Assembly: GCA_029233925.1 (NCBI GenBank)
Contig: JARGOX010000014.1
Coordinates: forward strand, 1 to 64,000
Reading direction: 5' to 3'
From: Rhizobiaceae bacterium
Lineage (GTDB): Bacteria; Pseudomonadota; Alphaproteobacteria; Rhizobiales; Rhizobiaceae
DNA length: 64,000 nucleotides
The translations under genes were made by a program, and so were the position numbers. This document shows, in pieces, positions 17,637 through 26,888 of the stretch. The first letter of the stretch is position 1. Each line of letters opens with the position of its first letter. The notes below the pieces were generated by a model. That model was not told the DNA's origin. It ran no database searches and worked only from the letters and a program-made list of their open reading frames with translations.

Positions 17637-19123
17637 CAGAAATATCCCTCCTGTTTCTTTTTCTCCATCGAGGCACCCTGATCGGAGTCGATCGCCCGGC
17701 CCTGCCTTTCACTGCTGCGGCTTTGCAAAAGCTCCAGAATGACGGAATCAAGATCATCCGCTTCGGATCTCAGTGCGCCGGTCAGCGGGTAGCAGCCGAG
17801 CGTGCGGAAGCGGATTTTTTCGAAATGGATCTGTTCGCCAGGATTTGGCGCCATCCGGTCGTCGTCGAGCATGATCAACATGCCGTCGCGTTCGACAAAG
17901 GGCCGGCGCGCCGCAAAATAAAGCGGTACAATCGGAATCTGCTGCAGATGGATATATTGCCAGATGTCCAGTTCGGTCCAGTTGGAGATGGGAAAGACCC
18001 GGATCGATTCACCCGTTTTGATGGATGTATTGTACAGGTTCCATAGTTCCGGGCGTTGGTTTTTCGGGTCCCATCGGTGGGTGGCGCTGCGAAAAGAGAA
18101 AATTCGCTCCTTAGCGCGGCTTTTTTCCTCGTCGCGCCGCGCGCCGCCGAAGGCCACGTCAAACCTGTGTTCGTTCAGGGCCTGGCGAAGGCCTTGCGTT
18201 TTCATGATATCGGTGTGCACCGAGCTGCCATGATCGATCGGGTTGATGTTTCTGGCCAGGCCTTCGGCATTGAGGTGGGTGATGAGCTTCATGCCGGAGG
18301 CCTCAGCCATCCGGTCACGGAAGCGGATCATTTCCTGAAACTTCCAGCCGGTGTTGACGTGCAGAAGCGGGAAAGGCGGCGGTGCCGGGTAAAAGGCCTT
18401 GCGCGCCAGATGCAGCATCACCGAACTGTCCTTGCCGACGGAATAGAGCATCACTGGATTGTCGGCTGTGGCAACAACCTCACGCATGATGTGGATCGCT
18501 TCAGCTTCCAGCCGGTCAAGATGGGAAAGACTGCCATCCCGCCCATGGCCGCCTTTTGACAGCGGGCCCATCGGACTGTTCAGATCCGCCGGGTGGTAGG
18601 CTGCCAGAGCAGTCCTGAGTGTATGGTCGATACGCTGCTCGGGATCAGCAAGTGCGCGCAGGCGAGCGCACAGGCTGCCATGGGGCCATAGAAGCACCCG
18701 ATCCTTGTCCTCGCCGCACAGCATCTGCAGGGCGCACAGAAGCGCCTCATCCGTCGGCGTGTCCGACTCCAGAAAGATCCACCGGCGGGCGTTGCGGCCA
18801 TCATTGCCGGCAATCAGCATCCTGCCTGACGGCGTTGTGTGCAATTGAACAAAAAGCGACAGGTCCCGGTGTGTCCTTGCCTCCTGAACGAGGGCTGCAG
18901 CAACCCATTGTTTGACCGGCCGGGCGTTTTCATCGCTCAGATTGTCCAAACTGAGGGCTGCTGGTATCAGGTTTTGGGCGAGCAGGTCGCGCTCGACCGT
19001 GCGTTTGGAGACCTGCCGGCCGGATGTTTCCAAAGCCTGGTGGGTTGTTTCAATCGTCCAGGCCTGATGGATGTCATTGACCTTTTGGTCATTTTCGAAA
19101 AGGCTTTCGAGGAAATCCGGCAT
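17636..19123 (-). CDS. cysD: Sulfate adenylyltransferase subunit 2 (CysD) with a ~198-residue N-terminal extension
   Basis: 495 residues, whereas CysD is normally about 300. Residues 199-495 are a full Cys[22 protein letters not shown]-loop S-V-G-K-D-S (228-233), [28 protein letters not shown]. The enzyme adenylates sulfate. Residues 1-198 (from [13 protein letters not shown] to about GGHGRDG) match no domain I recognise; a glycine-rich hinge joins the two parts. ATG 19123 is chosen over 19165 because AAGGTGG lies 5 bases upstream. cysD leads the operon and cysNC follows with no gap. Two inverted repeats lie in the upstream region. Confidence 0.93.
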   Translation of the reverse strand: MPDFLESLFENDQKVNDIHQAWTIETTHQALETSGRQVSKRTVERDLLAQNLIPAALSLDNLSDENARPVKQWVAAALVQEARTHRDLSLFVQLHTTPSGRMLIAGNDGRNARRWIFLESDTPTDEALLCALQMLCGEDKDRVLLWPHGSLCARLRALADPEQRIDHTLRTALAAYHPADLNSPMGPLSKGGHGRDGSLSHLDRLEAEAIHIMREVVATADNPVMLYSVGKDSSVMLHLARKAFYPAPPPFPLLHVNTGWKFQEMIRFRDRMAEASGMKLITHLNAEGLARNINPIDHGSSVHTDIMKTQGLRQALNEHRFDVAFGGARRDEEKSRAKERIFSFRSATHRWDPKNQRPELWNLYNTSIKTGESIRVFPISNWTELDIWQYIHLQQIPIVPLYFAARRPFVERDGMLIMLDDDRMAPNPGEQIHFEKIRFRTLGCYPLTGALRSEADDLDSVILELLQSRSSERQGRAIDSDQGASMEKKKQEGYF

Positions 19124-19186
19124 GCAGCCACCTTTGTCGCGATATGTAGCAACTTCAATAAGCAATGGTGATAGCGGAAATATTTG

Positions 19187-19224
19187 AAGCGTTCAACGCT
19201 TAATATTCCAATATCTGTATATTG
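19187..19224 (-). promoter_or_regulatory. Two inverted repeats upstream of cysD
   Basis: AAGCGTT-C-AACGCTT (19187-19201, 7-base arms) and CAATAT-CTGT-ATATTG (19209-19224, 6-base arms) sit 64-101 bases upstream of the cysD start. Neighbouring DNA is AT-rich. They could be operator sites for the sulfate-activation operon, or the first could be part of the end of the upstream ABC operon. No specific regulator can be named. Confidence 0.45.
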
Positions 19225-19241
19225 CGACAATCGTTTCCCGG

Positions 19242-20372
19242 TTAGTCCAGCGTGCGTTTGTAACGCAGCATGGCCAGCAGGGTAATGCCAACCAGAATCA
19301 GTATCATCGCCCGCAGGTCCGGCACGATGTCCCAGAGATCGGCGCCCTTGAGCATGATCTTGCGAATGATCCGCATGAAGTGGGTGGAAGGGATCAGCAG
19401 GCCGATGATCTGCGCCCAACCGGGCATGGCGGCAAAGGGGAACATGAAGCCGGAGAGCAGGATCGATGGCAACATGTAGAAAAATGACATCTGCATGGCC
19501 TGCATCTGGTTTTTTGCCACCGTTGAAAACAGAAAGCCAAGCGCCAGATTGACCAGGATGAAGATATTGAGGCCGATCAGGAAGGGCGCGACCGGACCGA
19601 CAAAGGGAACGTTGAAGACCAGAAAGGCCAGAATGAAAAAGACGCAGGTCTGCACATAGCCGATGAGCACATAGGGAATGATCTTCCCAAGCATGACCTC
19701 CGGTGCTCTGGCCGGTGTGGCCAGCAGGGTTTCCATCGTGCCGCGCTCGGTTTCGCGCACGATGGCGATGGCGGTGATCATCACCATGGTCATGGAGATA
19801 ATGATCGCCAAAAGCCCGGGAACAATATTGTAGCTGGTCTTGCCAGCCGGATTGTAGCGTTTGTGGGCGACCACAGAGAAGGCATCAGGCTTGCCGGCCA
19901 GAAAAGCCAGCGGGCCTGTGGCCAGTGCATTGATGCTGTTTTGCGCCAGCTTTGACAGGGCGCTGGCGGCCGCGCCGGAGGTCGCCGGATCGGAGGCATC
20001 GACTGCCACCAGCAGGGCCGGCCTTTCGCCCCTGACGATATCGCGCTCGAAATTTTCCGGAATGGTGACGATGAAAGAGGCCAGGCCGGTCTTGAGGATC
20101 CGGTCCGCCTCCTGGCTGTTTTGCACTGTGCCCTGGACATCAAAATAGGTCGACGTTTCCAGAGAGGCAAGGAAGCTGCGGGTGAAGGGGCCGCTGTCAT
20201 GGACCTCGACAAGGGTCGGCAGATGGCGGGGGTCGGAGTTGATGGCAAAGCCGAACAGCATCAATTGCATGATCGGAATGGCGATCATCATGGCAAAGGT
20301 CATGCGATCTCGGCGCATCTGGATGAATTCCTTCATCAGGATGGCGAGAAACCTGCTGATTGAGAAGGACAT
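19242..20372 (-). CDS. ABC-2 type transporter permease
   Basis: 376 residues. One N-terminal transmembrane segment (MAFL-type start, MIAIPIMQLMLFGFAIN), a large periplasmic loop, then about five C-terminal segments including RETERGTMETLLATPARAPE, the conserved ABC-2 cytoplasmic motif. It resembles YbhS/YbhR/YhhJ permeases of drug or solute efflux. It is the last gene of the TetR-HlyD-ATPase-permease operon. The E. coli ybh operon has two permeases; only one is present here, so it would have to work as a homodimer. Confidence 0.92.
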   Translation of the reverse strand: MSFSISRFLAILMKEFIQMRRDRMTFAMMIAIPIMQLMLFGFAINSDPRHLPTLVEVHDSGPFTRSFLASLETSTYFDVQGTVQNSQEADRILKTGLASFIVTIPENFERDIVRGERPALLVAVDASDPATSGAAASALSKLAQNSINALATGPLAFLAGKPDAFSVVAHKRYNPAGKTSYNIVPGLLAIIISMTMVMITAIAIVRETERGTMETLLATPARAPEVMLGKIIPYVLIGYVQTCVFFILAFLVFNVPFVGPVAPFLIGLNIFILVNLALGFLFSTVAKNQMQAMQMSFFYMLPSILLSGFMFPFAAMPGWAQIIGLLIPSTHFMRIIRKIMLKGADLWDIVPDLRAMILILVGITLLAMLRYKRTLD

Positions 20373-20373
20373 G

Positions 20374-21318
20374 TCAGGCGACCTTCGGTGCGGTGAAATT
20401 GTCGGTGGAGCCGCTCATCAGATGAATGAACACCTCTTCAAGGCCCGCCGGCTGAGAGGTCCACTGATAACGCTTGTCTTTCATGAAGGGTTCGGCGGAT
20501 TTTTTCAGCCTGTCGGCATCCGTGCCGGATACATGCAGCGCCGAGCCGAACCGGGCGACCTGTTCGACTCCGTCGAGGCCTTTGAGTGCGGCTGACAGGC
20601 TGGCAAGTTCCGGACCCTCCACACGCCAGGTATGCAGGCCGACCATGGCGGGGATTGCTTTGGCCGGGCCGTCAATCAGCTTTTTGCCATAGGCAATATA
20701 GGCGATATTGTCACATTGTATGGCCTCGTCCATGTAGTGGGTCGAAACCAGCACCGTCACACCGGCATCGGAAAGCCGCCTGATCTCGTCCCAGAAATCC
20801 CGCCGTGCCTTAGGGTCCACGCCGGCCGTCGGCTCGTCGAGCAACAACAGGGCGGGTTCATGCAGCAGGCAGGCCGCGAGCGCCAGACGCTGTTTCCATC
20901 CGCCCGAGAATTGTCCGGCCAACTGGTTGGAGCGATCGGCAAGGCCGAGATTCTCGAGTGCCTCGTCAACGACCTGGCGTCTTGCGGGAATGCGATACAT
21001 CCTGGCCATGAAATCGAGGTTTTCGCGGATCGTCAGATCCTCATAAAGCGAGAACTTTTGCGTCATATATCCGACATGTTCCTTGATCTGGTCGGATTGC
21101 TGCAGGATGTCATAACCAAGGCAGGTGCCGGAGCCGCCATCCGGTGTCAGAAGGCCGCACAGCATACGGATGGTCGTGGTTTTGCCGCTGCCATTGGGGC
21201 CGAGAAAGCCGTAGATCGCGCCCTTGGGGACCTCGATATCGAAATTGTCGACGACGGTCTTGTCGCCAAATTTCTTGACCAGCCCGTTGACCGAAATCAC
21301 TGCAGAGGCATCGCTCAT
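20374..21318 (-). CDS. ABC transporter ATP-binding protein (YbhF-like efflux)
   Basis: 314 residues. Walker A GPNGSGKTT, Q-loop YMTQKFSLYEDLT, signature FSGGWKQRLALA, Walker B LLLLDEPTAGVD and the switch His in STHYMDEA are all present. The frame is open far upstream, but ATG 21318 is the natural start since it overlaps the HlyD stop as ATGA and begins right before the ABC domain. It powers the adjacent permease. A single nucleotide-binding domain is present, unlike the doubled YbhF of E. coli. Confidence 0.93.
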   Translation of the reverse strand: MSDASAVISVNGLVKKFGDKTVVDNFDIEVPKGAIYGFLGPNGSGKTTTIRMLCGLLTPDGGSGTCLGYDILQQSDQIKEHVGYMTQKFSLYEDLTIRENLDFMARMYRIPARRQVVDEALENLGLADRSNQLAGQFSGGWKQRLALAACLLHEPALLLLDEPTAGVDPKARRDFWDEIRRLSDAGVTVLVSTHYMDEAIQCDNIAYIAYGKKLIDGPAKAIPAMVGLHTWRVEGPELASLSAALKGLDGVEQVARFGSALHVSGTDADRLKKSAEPFMKDKRYQWTSQPAGLEEVFIHLMSGSTDNFTAPKVA

Positions 21319-22268
21319 GGCGCCAGCCTCACATCGATCGGCTGGCCTGGCAGCAAACCTGTCGGTGCAAGTGGAAAGGCTTCGGCCATGAAGACCAGTT
21401 TGGAGCGGTTCTCGAGGCTGTAGATGATCGGCGGCGTATATTCCGCAGACGCAGAAATATAGGAGATCCGTGCCTTGATGGGTTGCTGGCAATTGTCGCA
21501 GCCAATGAGAACATTGGTGCCGGTGGTGAAGGCAGCACGGTCCGGCTCGTTGATATAGAACTGGAAGCGGATCTGTTCAGGGGGCAGGATCGACACGATG
21601 GGTGAGCCGGCAGTGACAAATTCCCCCGGCAGATAATAGGTCTGCTGGATGTAACCGGTCACGGAGGCAGAAATGCTTCGCTCAGCCAGATCAATTGTCG
21701 CACGCTCAAGACCCAATTTTGATGATTCCACCGTTTGACGGGCCTGTTCCAGCCGCGCCGCGCGTGCCGGAAGCCGGGCAACCTGCAATTGGGCGCGCTG
21801 CTGTTCCACCAGGGCGGCGGCCGATTCCAGCGTTGCGCGGTCCGAATCAAGCTTGCTGGATGCGATGTAATCCTTTTTTGCCAGATCCTGTGTCCGCTCA
21901 TAGCTTGCCTTTGCGAGGGTCAGATTGGCCTCGGCGCTACGCAGTTGCTCTTCAATCACCTCCAGTTCTTCGGGGCGCTGGCCGGTGCTTTCATCGGTCA
22001 GTTGTGAGCGGGCTATGGCAAGATTTGCCTGTGCCTGGCCGACAGCAACGCGCTGTTTGCTGTCATCCAGTGTGAAAAGGATCTGCCCCGTCGAGACGCT
22101 GTCACCGCGACTGACAGAAAGGGATTGGATCGTGCCGCTGGCCTGGGCTGATACATAGACATATTGCCCTTCGACATAGCCAAAATAGCGGGCCTCCTGC
22201 GCGCCCATGTCGCTGCCCGGCCAAAGGGAGGCAAAAAAGGCGATGATCCATGCATAGAGCGTATCCAT
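21315..22268 (-). CDS. HlyD-family periplasmic adaptor (membrane fusion) protein
   Basis: 317 residues with one N-terminal membrane anchor (LYAWIIAFFASLW), biotinyl-lipoyl-like halves (VYVSAQASGTIQSLSVSRGD and ERSISASVTGYIQQTY) and a long coiled-coil hairpin between them. It bridges the inner-membrane ABC permease to an outer-membrane channel; no TolC-like gene is in the window. It resembles YbhG. It starts 2 bases after the end of the TetR gene and overlaps the ATPase start by 4 bases. Confidence 0.9.
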   Translation of the reverse strand: MDTLYAWIIAFFASLWPGSDMGAQEARYFGYVEGQYVYVSAQASGTIQSLSVSRGDSVSTGQILFTLDDSKQRVAVGQAQANLAIARSQLTDESTGQRPEELEVIEEQLRSAEANLTLAKASYERTQDLAKKDYIASSKLDSDRATLESAAALVEQQRAQLQVARLPARAARLEQARQTVESSKLGLERATIDLAERSISASVTGYIQQTYYLPGEFVTAGSPIVSILPPEQIRFQFYINEPDRAAFTTGTNVLIGCDNCQQPIKARISYISASAEYTPPIIYSLENRSKLVFMAEAFPLAPTGLLPGQPIDVRLAP

Positions 22269-22269
22269 T

Positions 22270-22911
22270 TCAACCCTCCTCCATCGTGTGCGGTGTCAGA
22301 CCGTTGATCAGCAGGTCAAAGTGGCTTTCCAGAAAGTCCTGCGGTGAATCGATCCGCTCGGCGTCGAACTTGAAGATTTGCGAAAGCAGCAGATGGGCCA
22401 CCAGCGGTCCGATCACATTGCGCACGGCGAGCCTTGCATTGACCGGTCTGAAAATGCCTTCATCAATGCCGCGTTGAACGATCTTTTCAATGGCGGCCAC
22501 GCCCCGGTCGAGCACCTCACGGCGGTAGGTTTCAGCAAGTTCGGGAAATCGCCCGGCCTCCTGCAGAACGAGCCTTGGAACAGCCAGAATCTCGGGATCC
22601 GACAATTTGACAATGGCTATTGTCAGCAGGGTCTTCAGAATTATGCGCGGATCTTCTCTGGAGGTTTCGGCGATCTTGCTGGCTCGCTCGGCAATGGGGG
22701 CAACCGCGCGTCTGACCAGCGATTCAAAGATCTCGTCCTTGCTGGAGAAGTAGCGATAGATGGCGCCTTTCGAGATGCCCGCTTCCTGCGCAATGTCTTC
22801 AACCTTGGTTGCAGCAAAGCCTTTGCTGGCAAACAACCGGAGGGCGGCATCCAGCACTTCATCCGGCCTGTCTTCGGCCCTGCGGCGCCATTTCGGTTCC
22901 TGTTGCATCAT
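22270..22911 (-). CDS. TetR/AcrR family repressor of the ABC efflux operon
   Basis: 213 residues from ATG 22911. The HTH is typical: ATKVEDIAQEAGISKGAIYR, then YFSSKDEIFESLV. It is the first gene of an operon with an adaptor, an ATPase and a permease, the same order as cecR-ybhGF-SR of E. coli. A perfect 28-base palindrome lies 7 bases upstream of the start, arguing for autoregulation and control of the whole operon. An in-frame ATG at 22992 would put the palindrome inside the gene and is unlikely. Confidence 0.92.
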   Translation of the reverse strand: MMQQEPKWRRRAEDRPDEVLDAALRLFASKGFAATKVEDIAQEAGISKGAIYRYFSSKDEIFESLVRRAVAPIAERASKIAETSREDPRIILKTLLTIAIVKLSDPEILAVPRLVLQEAGRFPELAETYRREVLDRGVAAIEKIVQRGIDEGIFRPVNARLAVRNVIGPLVAHLLLSQIFKFDAERIDSPQDFLESHFDLLINGLTPHTMEEG

Positions 22912-22917
22912 GTTCCT

Positions 22918-22945
22918 ATTAGTAAATGACTGGTCATTTACTAAT
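22918..22945 (-). promoter_or_regulatory. Perfect palindromic operator of the TetR efflux operon
   Basis: The arms ATTAGTAAATGAC and GTCATTTACTAAT are perfectly complementary (13 bases each) around TG. The core TGACTGGTCATTTA resembles operators of AcrR/CecR-type TetR proteins. Position next to the regulator's start codon suggests that binding blocks transcription of the whole operon. Confidence 0.85.
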
Positions 22946-23030
22946 ATAGGTAGTGGCGTCATTGGGTCAAGAGGTATCGATTGGGCGAACACCTAAGGTG
23001 AGGTTTTGGGGTGCTGCAGCTCAGAAAAGT

Positions 23031-23942
23031 GTTACGGAGAACGCGGGAGTTGCGCTGCGAGGCCGGGATCTTTTCCGCTCACGGCGAGCGGCGCTGAAGC
23101 GCCTGCCTGCGCGGGGCGCGGCCAAACTGTTGGCCGGGCTGCGGTCGCAGCCTGTTGAGTGCCTTTCTGGCAGGCACCGGGTTTTGCAAGTGGTGCCTTA
23201 CTGACAGGCACGCATCCGCCGAAGGCGGCAAGCGCGACCGCGCGTCGGGGCTCGTGCCCCGCCCCCGTCTGGAGCCAGCGCCGAAGGCGCGTACGGCGTG
23301 AAGACAATACCAAAGCCATCCGTATTCCGCGCGGCAGCGCAGCTGTGCCTCACAGAGGGGCACCGGGTGCAGCAAGTGGTCCCCGAAGCGAGGCATCGGC
23401 TGCCGCACCTCTGAAGAATGTTACGGAGAACGCGGGAGTTGCGCTGAGAGGTTGTGATCTTTTCCGCTCACGGCGAGCGGCGCTGACGCGCCTGCCTGCG
23501 CGGGGCGCGGCCAAACTGTTGGCCGGGCTGCGGTCGCAGCCTGTTGAGTGCCCCGAAGTAAGGCACCGGGTGCAGCGGGCACTACCTCACTGACAGGCAC
23601 CGGGCGCTACAAGCACTGCGCTACTGACTGGCACTCATCCGCCGAAGGCGGCAAGCGCGACCGCGCGTCGGGGCCTATGCCCCGCCCCGTCTGGAGCCAG
23701 CGCCGCAAGGCGCGTACGGCGTGAAGACAAAACCAAAGCTATCCGTATTTCACGCGGCAACGCAGTTTTGCCTATCGGCAAGGCACCGGGCGCTGCCTCA
23801 CTGACAGGCACGCATCCGCCGCAGGCGGCAAGCGCGCCAATTAACAGTCAATGGGCCGTCGGGGCCAATGCCCCGCCCCGTCTGGAGCCAGCGCCGCAGG
23901 CGCGTACGGCGTGAAGACATTACAAATGCCGTGAAGACAATA
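23031..23942. repeat. Gene-free mosaic of GC-rich repeats (two module types)
   Basis: Module A, 133 bases, occurs at 23031-23163 and 23420-23552 with few differences; it contains the hairpin GGCCAAACTGTTGGCC. Module B, about 142 bases, occurs at 23201-23342, 23624-23765 and (divergent, with a short replaced segment) 23801-23942. It contains small hairpins such as CCGCCGAAGGCGG and GCGCCGCAGGCGC. Between modules, short GGCACCGGG-type motifs recur. ORFs across the block have arginine/alanine-biased products that change with each copy, so I regard it as non-coding. It lies between the TetR operon and ubiH-like gene. Confidence 0.8.
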
Positions 23943-23965
23943 CCAAAACAAACACCAAAATTTCT

Positions 23966-25192
23966 TCAGATGGCTTCGCCACGCAGCAGGCGCGGGCCGT
24001 CGGGGCCTGCCAGTCCGGCGGCCTGGCGGATGAAGAAGGTTTTGAGCGGCGGCATGCGTTCCACCAAACCCAGGCCAAAATCACGCAGAGCGCGAACGGG
24101 CGTCAGGTCATTGGAAAACAGCCTATTGAGAACGTCGCTTGTCACGCCCATCTGGAACGTGTCGAAGCGCCGCCAGACCTGGTAACGCTCCAGAACCGCC
24201 AAGGAGCCGATTTCAAGCCCCAGCCGGTCGGCCTCGACGATTGTTTCCGCCAGGGCTGCCACATCGCGAAATCCCAGATTGAGCCCCTGACCGGCAATCG
24301 GGTGGATGCCGTGGGCCGCATCGCCGACAAGGGCAAGCCGTGGTTTGACAAAGGCGCGCGCCAGTGTCAGACCGAGCGGATAGGCGCGCCTGTCACCAAC
24401 CACCTGCAGGGCACCAAGCTTGTGGCCGAAGCGGCGCTCGAGCTCGGCTTCAAAAACCAGATCGTCTTCCGCGATCAAGCGCTCCGCATCTTCTGTGCGT
24501 TCGGTCCAGACAAGCGACGAACGATTGCCCTTGAGTGGCAGAATGGCAAAGGGGCCTGCGGGAAGAAAATGTTCCTCCGCGCGCCCCTCATGCGGTCGTT
24601 CATGGGCCACGGTGGTGACAATCCCGGACTGGCCATAGGACCATTGAACGGTCTTGATGCCGGCCATTTCGCGCAGCCTGGAGCGCACCCCGTCGGCAGC
24701 CACCAGCAGCTTGGCGCTTACAGTTCTGCCATCGCCCAGGGTAACCTGTGTGCGCGCATCATCCGTCTCGAAACCGGTGACGGTAACGCCCTGTTCCACT
24801 GCAACCCCCAAGTCGGCGGCCTTGCGTCGCAAAGCACCGACGATGGAACGGTTCAAAACCATATGGGCAAAGGGCTCACCCGGCGTCACATCCCCGCCGA
24901 AAGTCAAAAAGACGGGCCGCACCGGATCGGTGGTGCGCGAATCCGTCACCACCATGTCCATGATTGGCTGCGCGTCCGGCGCGATCTCCTGCCAGATACC
25001 CATCTGATCCAGCATGCGGCTGGCGCCTGCGGCAATGGCCGAGGCGCGTTGATCCTTCTGCCACACATCTGCCGGGGCCGCATCGACGACCCTGACCTGC
25101 AGATGAGGTGCTGCTGATTTGATTGCAACGGCTGCCGAAAGGCCGACATAGCCGCCACCGGCCACAAGTATGTCGAGTGTATCGTCTGTCAT
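23966..25192 (-). CDS. UbiH/UbiF/VisC/COQ6-family FAD monooxygenase
   Basis: 408 residues. The FAD-binding fold starts at DILVAGGGYVGLSAAVAI; the second FAD motif GDAAHGIHPIAGQGLNLGFR is near residue 290. This family hydroxylates the ubiquinone ring. Alphaproteobacteria often use one broad-specificity member such as UbiL, so the ring position is not assigned. ATG 25192 follows AAAGGAT; the frame extends 21 codons upstream without support. It is divergent from tesB. Confidence 0.9.
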   Translation of the reverse strand: MTDDTLDILVAGGGYVGLSAAVAIKSAAPHLQVRVVDAAPADVWQKDQRASAIAAGASRMLDQMGIWQEIAPDAQPIMDMVVTDSRTTDPVRPVFLTFGGDVTPGEPFAHMVLNRSIVGALRRKAADLGVAVEQGVTVTGFETDDARTQVTLGDGRTVSAKLLVAADGVRSRLREMAGIKTVQWSYGQSGIVTTVAHERPHEGRAEEHFLPAGPFAILPLKGNRSSLVWTERTEDAERLIAEDDLVFEAELERRFGHKLGALQVVGDRRAYPLGLTLARAFVKPRLALVGDAAHGIHPIAGQGLNLGFRDVAALAETIVEADRLGLEIGSLAVLERYQVWRRFDTFQMGVTSDVLNRLFSNDLTPVRALRDFGLGLVERMPPLKTFFIRQAAGLAGPDGPRLLRGEAI

Positions 25193-25339
25193 GGTTCTAT
25201 CCTTTGCCCATGGGCCGGAGCGCTCCGGTTCTAGCGAGGCTCGATGATCATTCACATCTTGCGATAAACAAGGCGGCCTTTATAAAGCGGATCATACAGG
25301 TCCTGCAGCAGAACAAAAAGACCCAACAGGAGTTTCAAT

Positions 25340-26206
25340 ATGTCGCGTGCCATGGACAATTTGCTTTCCATCCTGGATCTCGAGCGCCTTGAGCACGACC
25401 TTTATCGGGGAATCAGTCCGGACGCGGGCTGGCAGCGGGTCTTCGGCGGCCAGGTCATCGCCCAGGCTCTGGTTGCCGCGCAGCGCACCATTGCCGATGA
25501 TCGTTTCGTTCATTCGCTGCACGCCTATTTCATGCGCCCGGGTGATCCTGCCATTCCGATCATTTACGAAGTTGATCGAATCCGCGATGGGGCAAGCTTC
25601 AATACGCGGCGCGTGGTTGCCATTCAGCATGGCAAGGCGATTTTCTCCATGGCGGCCTCCTTTCAGTGCGATGAGCCGGGATTCGATCATCAGATTGACA
25701 TGCCCGATGTGCCACAACCCGAAAGTCTGATCGGCGAAGTCGACCTGAAGGAAAAATATCTGCAATATGCGCCGGAAAATGTGCGGGCCTATTGGGAGCG
25801 CGAACGGCCAATTGAAATGCGGCCCGTTTCACTGACGCACTATATCTCGCAGGAAAAACTGGAGCCGATCCAGAATGTCTGGGTGCGGGCCAATGGTATA
25901 GTGCCCACTGATCGCCGGATTCAGGACGCGGTGCTTGCCTATCTTTCAGACATGACATTGCTCGACACGTCCCTGTTTGCCCACGGGCTTTCCGTTTTCA
26001 GCAGCAGGGTTCAGGTGGCGAGCCTGGATCATTCCATGTGGTTTCATCGGCCCTACGCCATGGATGACTGGATGCTCTATGCGCAGGACAGCCCCAATGC
26101 CAGTGGCGCGCGTGGGCTCAATCGCGGCGGACTTTATACCCGTAATGGCATGTTGATTGCGTCGGTTGCCCAGGAAGGCCTCATTCGCCAGAGGACCAAA
26201 GAGTAA
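25340..26206 (+). CDS. tesB: Acyl-CoA thioesterase II
   Basis: 288 residues, the normal TesB length, with two hotdog domains. Recognisable stretches are DLYRGISPDAGWQRVFGGQV, FMRPGDP and the C-terminal SLDHSMWFHRPYAMDDWMLY followed by GLNRGGLYTRNG. It hydrolyses medium and long acyl-CoA in the cytoplasm. The start follows CAGGAG by about 9 bases. It stands alone; the 324 bases after it belong to the glnK promoter region. Confidence 0.94.
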   Translation: MSRAMDNLLSILDLERLEHDLYRGISPDAGWQRVFGGQVIAQALVAAQRTIADDRFVHSLHAYFMRPGDPAIPIIYEVDRIRDGASFNTRRVVAIQHGKAIFSMAASFQCDEPGFDHQIDMPDVPQPESLIGEVDLKEKYLQYAPENVRAYWERERPIEMRPVSLTHYISQEKLEPIQNVWVRANGIVPTDRRIQDAVLAYLSDMTLLDTSLFAHGLSVFSSRVQVASLDHSMWFHRPYAMDDWMLYAQDSPNASGARGLNRGGLYTRNGMLIASVAQEGLIRQRTKE

Positions 26207-26276
26207 TAATTAGCCAGACGTCAATATCTGCACATAAATAAGGCATACGCCTGAGCTCCCAACAGTGCGGCCTCAA

Positions 26277-26347
26277 TGCATATTAAATTATATGCATTAT
26301 TATCAATAAGATAACACATCAATTTTCAAACTGGCACGATCCTTGAT
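26277..26347 (+). promoter_or_regulatory. Sigma-54-type promoter and upstream palindrome of glnK-amtB
   Basis: TGGCACG (26332-26338) with ATCC then TTGAT fits the sigma-54 -24/-12 spacing; the -12 element has A instead of the usual C. A 20-base palindrome, TGCATATTAAATTATATGCA, starts 55 bases further upstream and could be an activator (NtrC-like) site. Nitrogen-starvation control of glnK-amtB by NtrC and sigma-54 is the rule in proteobacteria. The predicted leader to the glnK start is about 180 bases. Confidence 0.65.
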
Positions 26348-26380
26348 TGGGTCTGGGCAGAACCAATGGTCATGACATGA

Positions 26381-26869
<489 letters not shown>

Positions 26870-26888
26870 GTATACAGGAGTTAACCCG

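Noticed and set aside
16278-17681. A 467-codon open frame on the plus strand across cysNC
   Set aside because: It is the complement of the well-conserved CysN/CysC gene on the minus strand and has no family signature of its own.
23159-23593. Arg/Ala-rich frame of 144 codons in the repeat mosaic
   Set aside because: It crosses module boundaries, its product only mirrors the DNA repeats, and the frame is not kept in other copies.
23031-23942. CRISPR array
   Set aside because: Repeat modules are over 130 bases and lack short, evenly spaced repeats with unique spacers; no cas genes were seen.
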